Both the position numbers and the translations under genes were made by a program. The notes beneath the pieces are model-generated. The model was not told the origin of the DNA and made no database searches. It worked only from the letters and a program-made list of their open reading frames with translations. A stretch of DNA of 35,588 nucleotides from Kiritimatiellia bacterium (GTDB taxonomy: Bacteria > Verrucomicrobiota > Kiritimatiellia > UBA8416 > JABMPJ01). Position 1 is the first letter of the stretch, and every line of letters starts with the position of its first letter. The stretch spans positions 1 to 35,588 of the forward strand of contig JADHWE010000023.1 in NCBI GenBank assembly GCA_016783675.1. The letters run 5' to 3'. Shown here piece after piece: positions 28,246-35,588 of this stretch.

Positions 28246-29009
28246 AGGTCGTCGCTTCGGCGTGCGTCAAGTTCTACCTGTCCAGCCTGCTGGGAGCCGG
28301 CCAGCTCGCCTACGATTCGGGAGAGCTCGGCTACAAGATCCCGAAGTGGTACATGAATCCCGGGCGTGTCAGCAAAACGTTCTACTCGTACGGCACCTCC
28401 GTGAGCGGAGACGAATTTGAATCGCTTGAAGATGCACGCCGCCGGGCCATCGACCAGATGGCTCAACACATCCGACTCAGCAACCGTGCGATCGTCGAGA
28501 AGCAGGTCCGCTACGACGCCAATAGCGTCAAGCAGCGTCGCCTGATCGAGCTCTTCGTGCGTGGTGACGGGCTGGAGCAGTTCATCCGAATGAACGCCAA
28601 ACTGGACAAGAAGCAGCTCGTGCGCGTCACCATGCCACGTGACGACATGCGTGCGTTTGTGCGGATGGATATGAAGGCCAAGACGTATATTGCCTACCAG
28701 AGCAAATCGCTCAATGCCTTGAAGACGCGCCTAATGCAACAGAAGACGGATGATATTCTGGACGAAATGCAGGCCGAGTTGGCGGCATGGGAAAAAGAGG
28801 CGGCCGCCCTGCCCGGCGGTCTGCCGCCTTCCGGATTCAAACCCGGAGAGATCGCGCCTTTGCCGGCGGAGATGCCGGACGCGGATAGCCTGGAGCTCCC
28901 CTCATCCCCCGCCGATCTGCCCTCCCCGGCCGCGGGCCCTGTCCCGGGCGCAGCGACAGGTGGTGGTCCGTGGAGCGACATGGAGAAGGAGCTGAACGAC
29001 GCGAAATAA
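28215..29009 (+). CDS. LPP20-like domain protein
   Basis: 264 aa; 'IPKWYMNPGRVSKTFYSYGTSVSGDEFESLEDARRRAIDQMAQHIRLSNRAIVEKQ'; proline-rich C-terminus; SD aggaggt; overlaps the upstream lipoprotein gene. Confidence 0.72.
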   Translation: MLDPITALILKVVASACVKFYLSSLLGAGQLAYDSGELGYKIPKWYMNPGRVSKTFYSYGTSVSGDEFESLEDARRRAIDQMAQHIRLSNRAIVEKQVRYDANSVKQRRLIELFVRGDGLEQFIRMNAKLDKKQLVRVTMPRDDMRAFVRMDMKAKTYIAYQSKSLNALKTRLMQQKTDDILDEMQAELAAWEKEAAALPGGLPPSGFKPGEIAPLPAEMPDADSLELPSSPADLPSPAAGPVPGAATGGGPWSDMEKELNDAK

Positions 29010-29020
29010 CGGGTTAGCCC

Positions 29021-29102
29021 GGCCCGCTCGGAGAGCGGGCCCTACCTGACCGTTCGCGTAAGCGTGACCATGGGCAAGGTAGGCCCGCGCTCCGCGCGGG
29101 CG
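29021..29102. repeat. REPIN/BIME-like inverted pair (divergent, perfect hairpins)
   Basis: Left 29021-29046 GGCCCGCTC-GGA-GAGCGGGCC-CTACC region; right 29078-29102 GGTAG-GCCCGCG-CTCCG-CGCGGGC. Confidence 0.82.
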
Positions 29103-29108
29103 GAAAGA

Positions 29109-29145
29109 AAACAGCCGACGGATCGTAAGATCGCGTCGGCTGTTT
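29109..29145. terminator. Bidirectional-looking intrinsic terminator
   Basis: AAACAGCCGACG (29109-29120) pairs with CGTCGGCTGTTT (29134-29145); flanking T-rich cgttttcattttgttttg. Confidence 0.85.
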
Positions 29146-29174
29146 CGTTTTCATTTTGTTTTGGTGACGCCCGA

Positions 29175-29756
29175 CTACTGGAGCATTCCACCGTCCTGGG
29201 CCTTGAACTCTTCGAACTTCTTAACTTCGTTATCGAGTTCCGCGAAGGCCTGTGAAGCGCGGAAGCGCGTGTACAGGGCCTTGGCCGAGTTCTTCTGGTC
29301 CGCGAACGCATCGGCGATGACCTTCGGATCCTGCACCATCAAGGCCCAGGATGTGGTCGTGTTACCGGTGGTCTCATACTTGATGTCCTTGGGCACCGTG
29401 CCGCGCAGGATCTGGTGAGCAATGCTCTTGCTCGCCGCGCTGAACAGGGCGTTGTACTCGGCTGATTCGCCTTCGCCGATTTCCTCGGTGAAGTCCTTCT
29501 TCAGTGAGTCTACCTTGGTTTCAAGAATATGGGCCAATTCGGTCCGGCCGCGTGTCTTGGCCTTGTCCATCGCCAACGACATCGTGCGCGAAGTTCCGAT
29601 ACCCACGGCCGCCAGGCCGCCGGCATCCGTAATGGCATTCGCCTTCTCCTGCATGATCTCGAATGGCGTCTTCTGACTTGTTACTTCGGTCGACTTGCAG
29701 CCCACCACCGTCGCCATGACCAGCGCCGCGAGCGCCACCAACATGACTTGCTTCAT
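29175..29756 (-). CDS. LPP20-like lipoprotein
   Basis: ATG 29756 with SD; lipobox 'MATVVGC'; 'GGLAAVGIGTSRTMSLAMDKAKTRGRTELAHILETKV'; ORF listed to 29795. Confidence 0.72.
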   Translation of the reverse strand: MKQVMLVALAALVMATVVGCKSTEVTSQKTPFEIMQEKANAITDAGGLAAVGIGTSRTMSLAMDKAKTRGRTELAHILETKVDSLKKDFTEEIGEGESAEYNALFSAASKSIAHQILRGTVPKDIKYETTGNTTTSWALMVQDPKVIADAFADQKNSAKALYTRFRASQAFAELDNEVKKFEEFKAQDGGMLQ

Positions 29757-29910
29757 AACCGGACCTCCTTCTGTTGCGCCCTCCCGCGAGAGCATGTCTG
29801 TTTACATTCTACGCATCACCACTGTTCCCAGCATCCGAGCTGATGCTATCCACGTCTTTCCAGAACAATCAAGAGCCTTTTTCCGCTGTCGCGGAGAAAA
29901 CGCAGGCCAC

Positions 29911-30834
29911 CTACTTCCGTGCTACCCCGTTACGAGGTACCCGTACCGTCACCAGGCAGACCCGCCGACCGGGATCGATGACGCGACGCAACACGCGTAC
30001 GCCACGCATACGCAACACGATTTCTTCCCTGACGGCATCCTCCTGCACAGCGTCATCGATCGACCGCGCCGTGCTGAATTGACGCTGCAGGTGGCTGAAT
30101 TTCACAACCATGCTACGCGCCAACTCATGGATCGCCTCTTCTTCCGTGCGCCGGAACGACGCCATCGGGTTGCCATATCCAAAATCGCCGGCTTGCACCA
30201 CCTGGTAGTAGTCCCTGGTCTCGGTCCAACCCGGATGCAAGTCCAACCCCGCAACATAGTCACGATCGAAGCGCTCCATGCCGTCGAGACACTCCCCCGT
30301 TTCGAGCAAAAGGTTCGTGAAGTTCTCCGGCGCGGCCTGCATGGCGTCGGCATGATCGAGACTGAAAAGAACAAAGGCGCCGAACCGGCGTCGCACGTAG
30401 GAGCCCAGCACGTTCATGCGATCGAGTTCCGTATCCGCTTCACCAACGGCGCGGGCGATGGACGCCAGTCGACGCTCGATCCGCCGGCGGCCCACATCGT
30501 AATGGAGTTTGTCCACCACCACGTTGTCTTCGCCGTATTCGTCGGTAATGCTGAAGCGCCGGAACACGCCATTCACCACAAAATCATCCGCTCCCAGGCA
30601 ACGCACCACGCCGTACACCACCCAGGCCGGCAACTTGTAACGGTCACAGAACTGTGCCAGGTGGGCCGGGCAGGTCATGTGCAGGTTGACGGGTGCATCC
30701 TTTTCGAGGATGGCCGACGGTTGCGTCAGCCAGGTCGGCAAGTCCATGCTCCCGCTACGGGGCAACTGGGACGTCGTAGCGCAACCGGACAGAAGGCACA
30801 TGGCAACCAGCAGCAATGATACGCGAGCCATCAC
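29911..30834 (-). CDS. Lipoprotein of unknown function with LPP20-like motifs
   Basis: 307 aa; lipobox 'LLSGC'; 'MDLPTWLTQP' near the N-terminus; 'GDFGYGNPMASFRRTEEEAIHELARSMVVKFSHLQRQ'; start overlaps the M48 gene stop. Confidence 0.7.
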   Translation of the reverse strand: MMARVSLLLVAMCLLSGCATTSQLPRSGSMDLPTWLTQPSAILEKDAPVNLHMTCPAHLAQFCDRYKLPAWVVYGVVRCLGADDFVVNGVFRRFSITDEYGEDNVVVDKLHYDVGRRRIERRLASIARAVGEADTELDRMNVLGSYVRRRFGAFVLFSLDHADAMQAAPENFTNLLLETGECLDGMERFDRDYVAGLDLHPGWTETRDYYQVVQAGDFGYGNPMASFRRTEEEAIHELARSMVVKFSHLQRQFSTARSIDDAVQEDAVREEIVLRMRGVRVLRRVIDPGRRVCLVTVRVPRNGVARK

Positions 30835-32087
30835 TGTTGGACCGCCCCCTCTCCGGCGCCGCCGGCGCCGGGCTCCGCCCGGCCGGACATCATGAGAAAC
30901 CGACTCGCCAGACGCTTCTGTCCGGAACGCGCCATCTTGTAGCGGGAGATGCCTGACTGGATCGTCTGTAGCCGTTCACCGATGCCGGGATGGTGACGGA
31001 AGGCATCCATCTCGGCCGACCCACCCACACGCTGCAGGAGCTCAACCATGGCTGTTGGATCGTAACCAGCGGCCGCGGCATAGGCCGTGCCAAACAGGTC
31101 GGCCTCCAGCTCATCCTCCCGCGCACGCCCCCCGATGATCTTGAGGTACGAGGTATCGGCCAGCCGATTCAGATCAGCCTCGATGGCACTGGTGGAACTA
31201 TCCCCCGTGATGGCATCCAGCTCGGCGAAGACGGCATCACGGCGACGATGAATCTCGCGTTTCTTGAACTCGCGCAGTCCATGGTAGAGGCTGACGTGCG
31301 CCATCTCGTGTGCAATCACGCAGGCTAGCTCCGCTTCGTTCTCAATCCGGTCCAGGTATCCCTTCGAGATCAGGATGTAGCCGCCCGGCATGCCGAAACC
31401 GTTGACCGAGTCGTCGTTGAGAATCGCAACCTTGTAGCGGCAGTCGTAGCGTTCCGTGCGCGCGCCCACCAACATGGCCACGCCATTGACGTAATCGATC
31501 AGCTGTCGGTTGTTCACGAACCCGTTCTCGGCGAGGTGCGCCACCATGGCCTGGCCGAGCAGATCCTCGGCCTCGTTGCTGAGGATGATGGTGGCGTCGA
31601 ACGGGCGACGCGGCAGGCGGTCGTACATCCATCCAGCCGGTGCCGGTGCCAGGCGCTTGGCCAGCATCGCGATCAGCGACGGCGATACGTTAATCGACTC
31701 CATCTGCTTGCCAACGTTGACATCGACACCGTGACGGTCGGAATAGGATGACGCAAAGGCCCCCTTCGTGGCGGCGGCAATGTCGACGGAGGACACGTTG
31801 ACCGCCTCGCCGGCGGCGAGCAAACCGGAGTAGTCAATCCCGCGGCGCGGCGCAGTGAGTGCAACGCGAGGAATCCAGCCGTTCGTCACGGCTGTCTCTG
31901 CCTCAACCCAATTACCGAATGCGTCGCCGGCATCAATGAACTGCCCGGCCTTCAGCAATTCACGAACGGGAAAGAAGGCGCCGGGACCGCTGCGCATCGC
32001 CGTGTTGCGCCGCAGCTCTTCCGCCTGTGCCATCGTGAGCGCCAGCAGCAGAACAGATCCGATTCGCACCGCGCTTCTTTGCATCAT
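30831..32087 (-). CDS. M48-family metalloprotease with N-terminal SH3b domain
   Basis: ATG 32087 overlaps the upstream stop; SH3b 'ELRRNTAMRSGPGAFFPVRELLKAGQFIDAGDAFGNWVEAE'; zinc motif 'ACVIAHEMAHVSLYHG'; 'EDELEADLFGTAYAAAAGYDP'. Confidence 0.9.
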   Translation of the reverse strand: MMQRSAVRIGSVLLLALTMAQAEELRRNTAMRSGPGAFFPVRELLKAGQFIDAGDAFGNWVEAETAVTNGWIPRVALTAPRRGIDYSGLLAAGEAVNVSSVDIAAATKGAFASSYSDRHGVDVNVGKQMESINVSPSLIAMLAKRLAPAPAGWMYDRLPRRPFDATIILSNEAEDLLGQAMVAHLAENGFVNNRQLIDYVNGVAMLVGARTERYDCRYKVAILNDDSVNGFGMPGGYILISKGYLDRIENEAELACVIAHEMAHVSLYHGLREFKKREIHRRRDAVFAELDAITGDSSTSAIEADLNRLADTSYLKIIGGRAREDELEADLFGTAYAAAAGYDPTAMVELLQRVGGSAEMDAFRHHPGIGERLQTIQSGISRYKMARSGQKRLASRFLMMSGRAEPGAGGAGEGAVQQ

Positions 32088-32626
32088 AGCCTGAATCCAA
32101 TACCCACCGATGCGTTCCATGTATTGAAATCGCTCAGCTTCTCACTAACGGTCTGATCATCAAAATCCAGGTCCAGCCAGATATAGCGGAAGTCTCCCTC
32201 CACGAACACGCGGTCACTCAGCTTGTAATCCAGGCCGAGACCAAGGTGCCATCCAAAATCAAAATCCGAGTCGGACTCATCCTCTTCATCGATCTGGCGC
32301 GCAATGTACGCACCGACGCCCGCGAGAAGGTAGGGCGAGAAATCCAGGTCACGGCGCAGCACAAACACCATCGCGCTCAACTGGATCGGGATCAGTTCGT
32401 ACTCCACCCCGTCTTCGTCGTGCGAGTGATACATGATTGCCCCTTCGGTCATCACAACACTTCGCCAGGGAAGCCTCAAGTAGGCGCCGCCCATGAATGA
32501 GCCCTCACCTTCCTGGAAGCCCTGGTACCCGACACGGAAACCCAAGTCGGCCATGGCATCCCCACCCGCCGTCGCCACCATCGCACACGCAAAAACACAC
32601 ACGACTATGCCCACAACTCTCTTCAT
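32084..32626 (-). CDS. Outer-membrane beta-barrel protein
   Basis: ATG 32626; signal peptide MKRVVGIVVCVFACAMVATAGG; 'SPYLLAGVGAYIA', 'GWHLGLGLDYKLSDRVFVEGDFRYIWLD', 'NASVGIGFRL'; ORF listed to 32869. Confidence 0.82.
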   Translation of the reverse strand: MKRVVGIVVCVFACAMVATAGGDAMADLGFRVGYQGFQEGEGSFMGGAYLRLPWRSVVMTEGAIMYHSHDEDGVEYELIPIQLSAMVFVLRRDLDFSPYLLAGVGAYIARQIDEEDESDSDFDFGWHLGLGLDYKLSDRVFVEGDFRYIWLDLDFDDQTVSEKLSDFNTWNASVGIGFRL

Positions 32627-32659
32627 GACTGACTCCTTTTCTCCCCTCGATTTCCGACG

Positions 32660-32735
32660 TCCGCCTGCCCTCCGAAGCTTCAGCGAAGGAGGGACTTCCG
32701 CTTGCCCTCCATAGCCCGAAGGGCGACGAAGGGAC
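32660..32735. repeat. Two imperfect direct copies of an approximately 37-nt unit 'tccgcYtgccctcc...gaaggga'
   Basis: Copy A 32660-32695 tccgcctgccctccgaagcttcagcgaaggagggac; copy B 32697-32735 tccgcttgccctccatagcccgaagggcgacgaagggac. Confidence 0.65.
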
Positions 32736-32750
32736 CTCTGTCCTCCGATA

Positions 32751-33716
32751 CTACTCCAGTCCGAACAGTCCTGCAAAACTGAATCCGAACCCCTGTGCGC
32801 GGGCCCGCATGCCCAACTTGGCACGCGCCCGCGTTTGACGCGAGTCGCATTTTGCCACGCACGAATCACCGAACACGCGTACCGTGCGGGCGATGCCGAC
32901 GACCTGGTCCGAAACCATCTCGCCCATGAGGGCGTTCTGCCGGCTTGTCCGCATCAGAAGCTCCCATTTACGGTCTCGCCGTACCCCTTGGTTGGAGCCA
33001 CGGTTGATCAGGATCTCGCGGGCGGTCTCCCCTACCCCGATGACGTGGCCGGTCAGGGGAAACTGGGTGTAGAGGGGACGGATGATGCGACTGCTCCGGG
33101 CTGCCTGGCGTGCCGCGTTGTGGGCCATCTGGTCTGGCGAAAACTGGTGCGGCTTATCATAGCTGGTCTGGGTCTGCGAGTTCTGGAACTGGATCGTCCG
33201 CGCCATACCCGTCTCGGGAATGACGAGGGTCAAGTGCCCGCTGACGTCTACCTGCGAGTTGTAGATGTAGCGATTCTTCTTCTTGGACTTGTCATACCAC
33301 GATGTTGCGGCGTTGCGCTTGGGCACGGTCATCGCGGTTACGGTCACGCTGACCAGTCCGTCCGCGCTCGCCACTTCGTATTGCAGGTCCGAAACGCGGA
33401 TGTCTTCACCCGACTGTACCTGTACCCGCAACATCTGTTGCAGCATCTGGGTCGTGCGCGCATCGGTGCTGACATTGAGAATGCCATACTTCGCCAGTTG
33501 CTGCTTCAGTTCCGCACTGAAGGTCTGCTCCAACACGCCGTAGCGGCCCGACGTGGGGGAAATCACGACACGCCAGGGCCGGTACACCAGTTGATCCCGC
33601 GAAGGCATCATGTGATCCGGCAGCGGGACCAGCGGGGCGATCGGACCCGTCGATGCACAGCCGCACAGCAATCCCAGCGCGACCATCATCGCCAGTCTCG
33701 CAGACAGGTACTTCAT
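32751..33716 (-). CDS. CsgG/FlgT-C-like lipoprotein
   Basis: ATG 33716 preferred (ORF listed to 33728); lipobox 'LLCGC'; 'WRVVISPTSGRYGVLEQTFSAELKQQLAKYGILNVST', C-terminal 'GETAREILINRGSNQGVRRDRKWELLMRTSRQNALMGEMVSDQVVGIARTVRVFGDSCVAKC'. Confidence 0.62.
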   Translation of the reverse strand: MKYLSARLAMMVALGLLCGCASTGPIAPLVPLPDHMMPSRDQLVYRPWRVVISPTSGRYGVLEQTFSAELKQQLAKYGILNVSTDARTTQMLQQMLRVQVQSGEDIRVSDLQYEVASADGLVSVTVTAMTVPKRNAATSWYDKSKKKNRYIYNSQVDVSGHLTLVIPETGMARTIQFQNSQTQTSYDKPHQFSPDQMAHNAARQAARSSRIIRPLYTQFPLTGHVIGVGETAREILINRGSNQGVRRDRKWELLMRTSRQNALMGEMVSDQVVGIARTVRVFGDSCVAKCDSRQTRARAKLGMRARAQGFGFSFAGLFGLE

Positions 33717-33724
33717 AGGACGGT

Positions 33725-34795
33725 TCAACCTTCCTCGTTCAACATCGCCGCCACGCCCGCCTCCAGTCGCGCGGCCAGGCGAGCCAGGCTACGCGTCCGC
33801 GAGAGCTGTTCCGAGCTCGACCGGCTGGAGCTGGCCGGCCCGGCCGGTACCGCCCCTTCCAGGATCGTCTTCCCCTTCTCTACCAGTTTAAACGACGAAC
33901 CGGAAGCCACTTCGTAGATCCGCATCGAACCAACCTGGGTCGAGGTCTTGACCTCTACCTGTACCTGCAGCTCACCGGCGGCGTTTGCGTCCACCACGGT
34001 GAAGCCGGCCCGACGCAGCGCCTTGCTTGCCGCCTCACGCAACGAAGCCGGCAGTCGCTTGGCGGAAGCGGAGCGCAGGCTGATGCGCAGCGTGGCCCCG
34101 GCAAGCGCCGTATCGCGCTGGGCGGAGACATCGTCCTTGAAAGACTCGATCTGCCGTTTCGCTTCGCCTTTGCGCGACGGCGCGAAAATTGCAAGGGCCA
34201 CGGCCAGCCGGTCCAGCTCCGTGATCATACGGTCAAGCCGCCGCAAGGCTACCAGGTCATGCACCGGTCCACGCCCCAATCCGGTCAGAACATCGCGCCC
34301 CTGCGCGAGGCGTTGCGCCACCGCTTCCGCCGCGCCCGCGCCCGCCCGCGTCCGGTTGAGTACGGCCAGCGCATGCCAGTTCAGCGCGCGCTCGTCATAG
34401 TAAGTTCTCTTGATCTCCACGCCGCTGAGCATTCCGGTCACGACACGCTTGGTTGTCTGTATGCGCACGCTCTGTTCGAGGAGGCGACCGTTCCGTTCCA
34501 CGCTGGTGTCATAATCTTCGATCGTATCGTTGATCTGCACTTCCACCACGGACGCGATATCCGCCACCGCCATGCCCTCGGCCTGCTTGCGGCTCATGAT
34601 ATCCGTCGTGCCGGCCCCGCCACACACGCCCATCCCGATGAAATTGGAACGACGGGGGTACTGCTTCTCGATAGCCGCCGTATCATACACCCATTCCGGC
34701 ATCCCCTTCCGCCCGCCACTGCTGGCGCAGCCGGACAACAGCACACAAACCCCACCCAGTGCCGCAAGCTGGAGATACAAGTGCCGTCGAGTCAT
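33725..34795 (-). CDS. LPP20-family lipoprotein
   Basis: 356 aa; lipobox 'LLSGC'; 'GMPEWVYDTA...FIGMGVCGGAGTTDIMSRKQAEGMAVADIASVVEVQI'; long C-terminal region. Confidence 0.8.
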   Translation of the reverse strand: MTRRHLYLQLAALGGVCVLLSGCASSGGRKGMPEWVYDTAAIEKQYPRRSNFIGMGVCGGAGTTDIMSRKQAEGMAVADIASVVEVQINDTIEDYDTSVERNGRLLEQSVRIQTTKRVVTGMLSGVEIKRTYYDERALNWHALAVLNRTRAGAGAAEAVAQRLAQGRDVLTGLGRGPVHDLVALRRLDRMITELDRLAVALAIFAPSRKGEAKRQIESFKDDVSAQRDTALAGATLRISLRSASAKRLPASLREAASKALRRAGFTVVDANAAGELQVQVEVKTSTQVGSMRIYEVASGSSFKLVEKGKTILEGAVPAGPASSSRSSSEQLSRTRSLARLAARLEAGVAAMLNEEG

Positions 34796-35169
34796 GATGG
34801 ATCAACTTAGCACCACACCATAGGACAGAAAAGAGCAATCAGCTCCGCAACACCTACCTTGGCGCCAACAAGAATGGACGGTTTCGTAGCCTTGATTCTT
34901 CCTTGCGCCGCCCGTGACTCAAACTCGGCGGACAACACCACCTGGAAATGCCCATGCAGTGGGGCCGAAAGAACTACCAAGACAACCGATAGGGCCACCC
35001 ACTAGAGGTATTGCTCCTCCAAGTATGTGGGCAGTGGTGAGCGTTGTGTCCCTATTCCATGCGACCGCAAATCATCTGTGTCTGCGGAATCGAAGCCACA
35101 CCGTCAGACCGATATACGCTGCGGCTCGCGGCTCGCACGCGGGACCGCCTGCGGAACGCGGAGTGCCTG

Positions 35170-35588
35170 TCACAGGCTGCCGGCCGCCAGACTGATCTCG
35201 GCCATGGGTCTGTACTTCACCTCGCGGCCCTGCTTGTTTCGATGAATCAGTTCGGACTCCAGCAGCCCTTTTGCCGCGCGAGATATGGCCGTCTGGTGCT
35301 TGCCCAGGCGTTCCGCAAGTTGCTTCTGCGTCAACTCGCCGGCTTCGCCTAAAGTCTTCAGAATGGCATATCGGAGCGTGCCTTTACCGACGCCGGCGAG
35401 CCGGGCGGCCGACAGTTCGGCCAGCAGCGTGCACGCCTCCGCTTCGGTAATGGCCTCGTACATTGGGTTCCCCGCGATGGCGAGACACAATTTGGAGCAT
35501 ATGATGAACGTCTCCCGCAGACTGCCTCCCGATGCCTCGTGAATGCGCGCAAGCAGTCTGGGCTCGATCGGGTTGCGCGCCTTCCGGC
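35170..35588 (-). CDS. Winged-helix (MarR/ArsR-like) DNA-binding protein, partial at the window edge
   Basis: 'AILKTLGEAGELTQKQLAERLGKHQTAISRAAKGLLESELIHRNKQGREVKYRP'; listed start (35490) is TTG, and the frame stays open to the window end (...RKARNPIEPRLLARIHEASGGSLRETFIICSK-). Confidence 0.75.
   Translation of the reverse strand, partial: RKARNPIEPRLLARIHEASGGSLRETFIICSKLCLAIAGNPMYEAITEAEACTLLAELSAARLAGVGKGTLRYAILKTLGEAGELTQKQLAERLGKHQTAISRAAKGLLESELIHRNKQGREVKYRPMAEISLAAGSL

Noticed and set aside
32329-32339. GGTAGGGCGAG match to the REP-like arm
   Set aside because: Lies inside the barrel CDS and encodes the common 'SPYLLAG' strand motif; no hairpin or inverted partner follows, so likely coincidence.
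34796-35169. Possible small RNA or tRNA in the long intergenic gap
   Set aside because: No cloverleaf, terminator or conserved motif could be identified by eye.

Overview
35.6 kb of GC-rich, gene-dense bacterial chromosome. The gene mix suggests a Gram-negative of the PVC/Kiritimatiellota type, but this is an inference. Most CDS are housekeeping or envelope genes: flavodiiron protein, URO-D family, RdgC-like, O-antigen ligase-like, pyrD/pyrK, rpsT, LptE-like, TPR/BamD-like, ABC-F, porin, LRR lipoprotein, RsmB-like, PIN-PhoH, ferritin-like, sugar isomerase, Gfo/Idh/MocA, FadL-like and GH20-like. No rRNA, tRNA, CRISPR array or intact transposase was recognised. Three observations stand out. (1) An approximately 8.4 kb block (26446-34795) is rich in lipoproteins. 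It holds a YiiX/NlpC-P60-like papain-fold lipoprotein, several LPP20-like proteins, a FlgT/CsgG-like lipoprotein, an SH3b-M48 protease and a beta-barrel, and is a candidate undescribed envelope system. (2) Paired, inverted, GTAG-headed hairpin repeats (REP/REPIN-like) lie at gene 3' ends, mostly between convergent genes, with compensatory stem changes. (3) A single-repeat UPF0016/GDT1 membrane module is fused to a rubrerythrin-like domain, followed by a VKOR-thioredoxin fusion gene. All family calls come from reading motifs; no database search was run.
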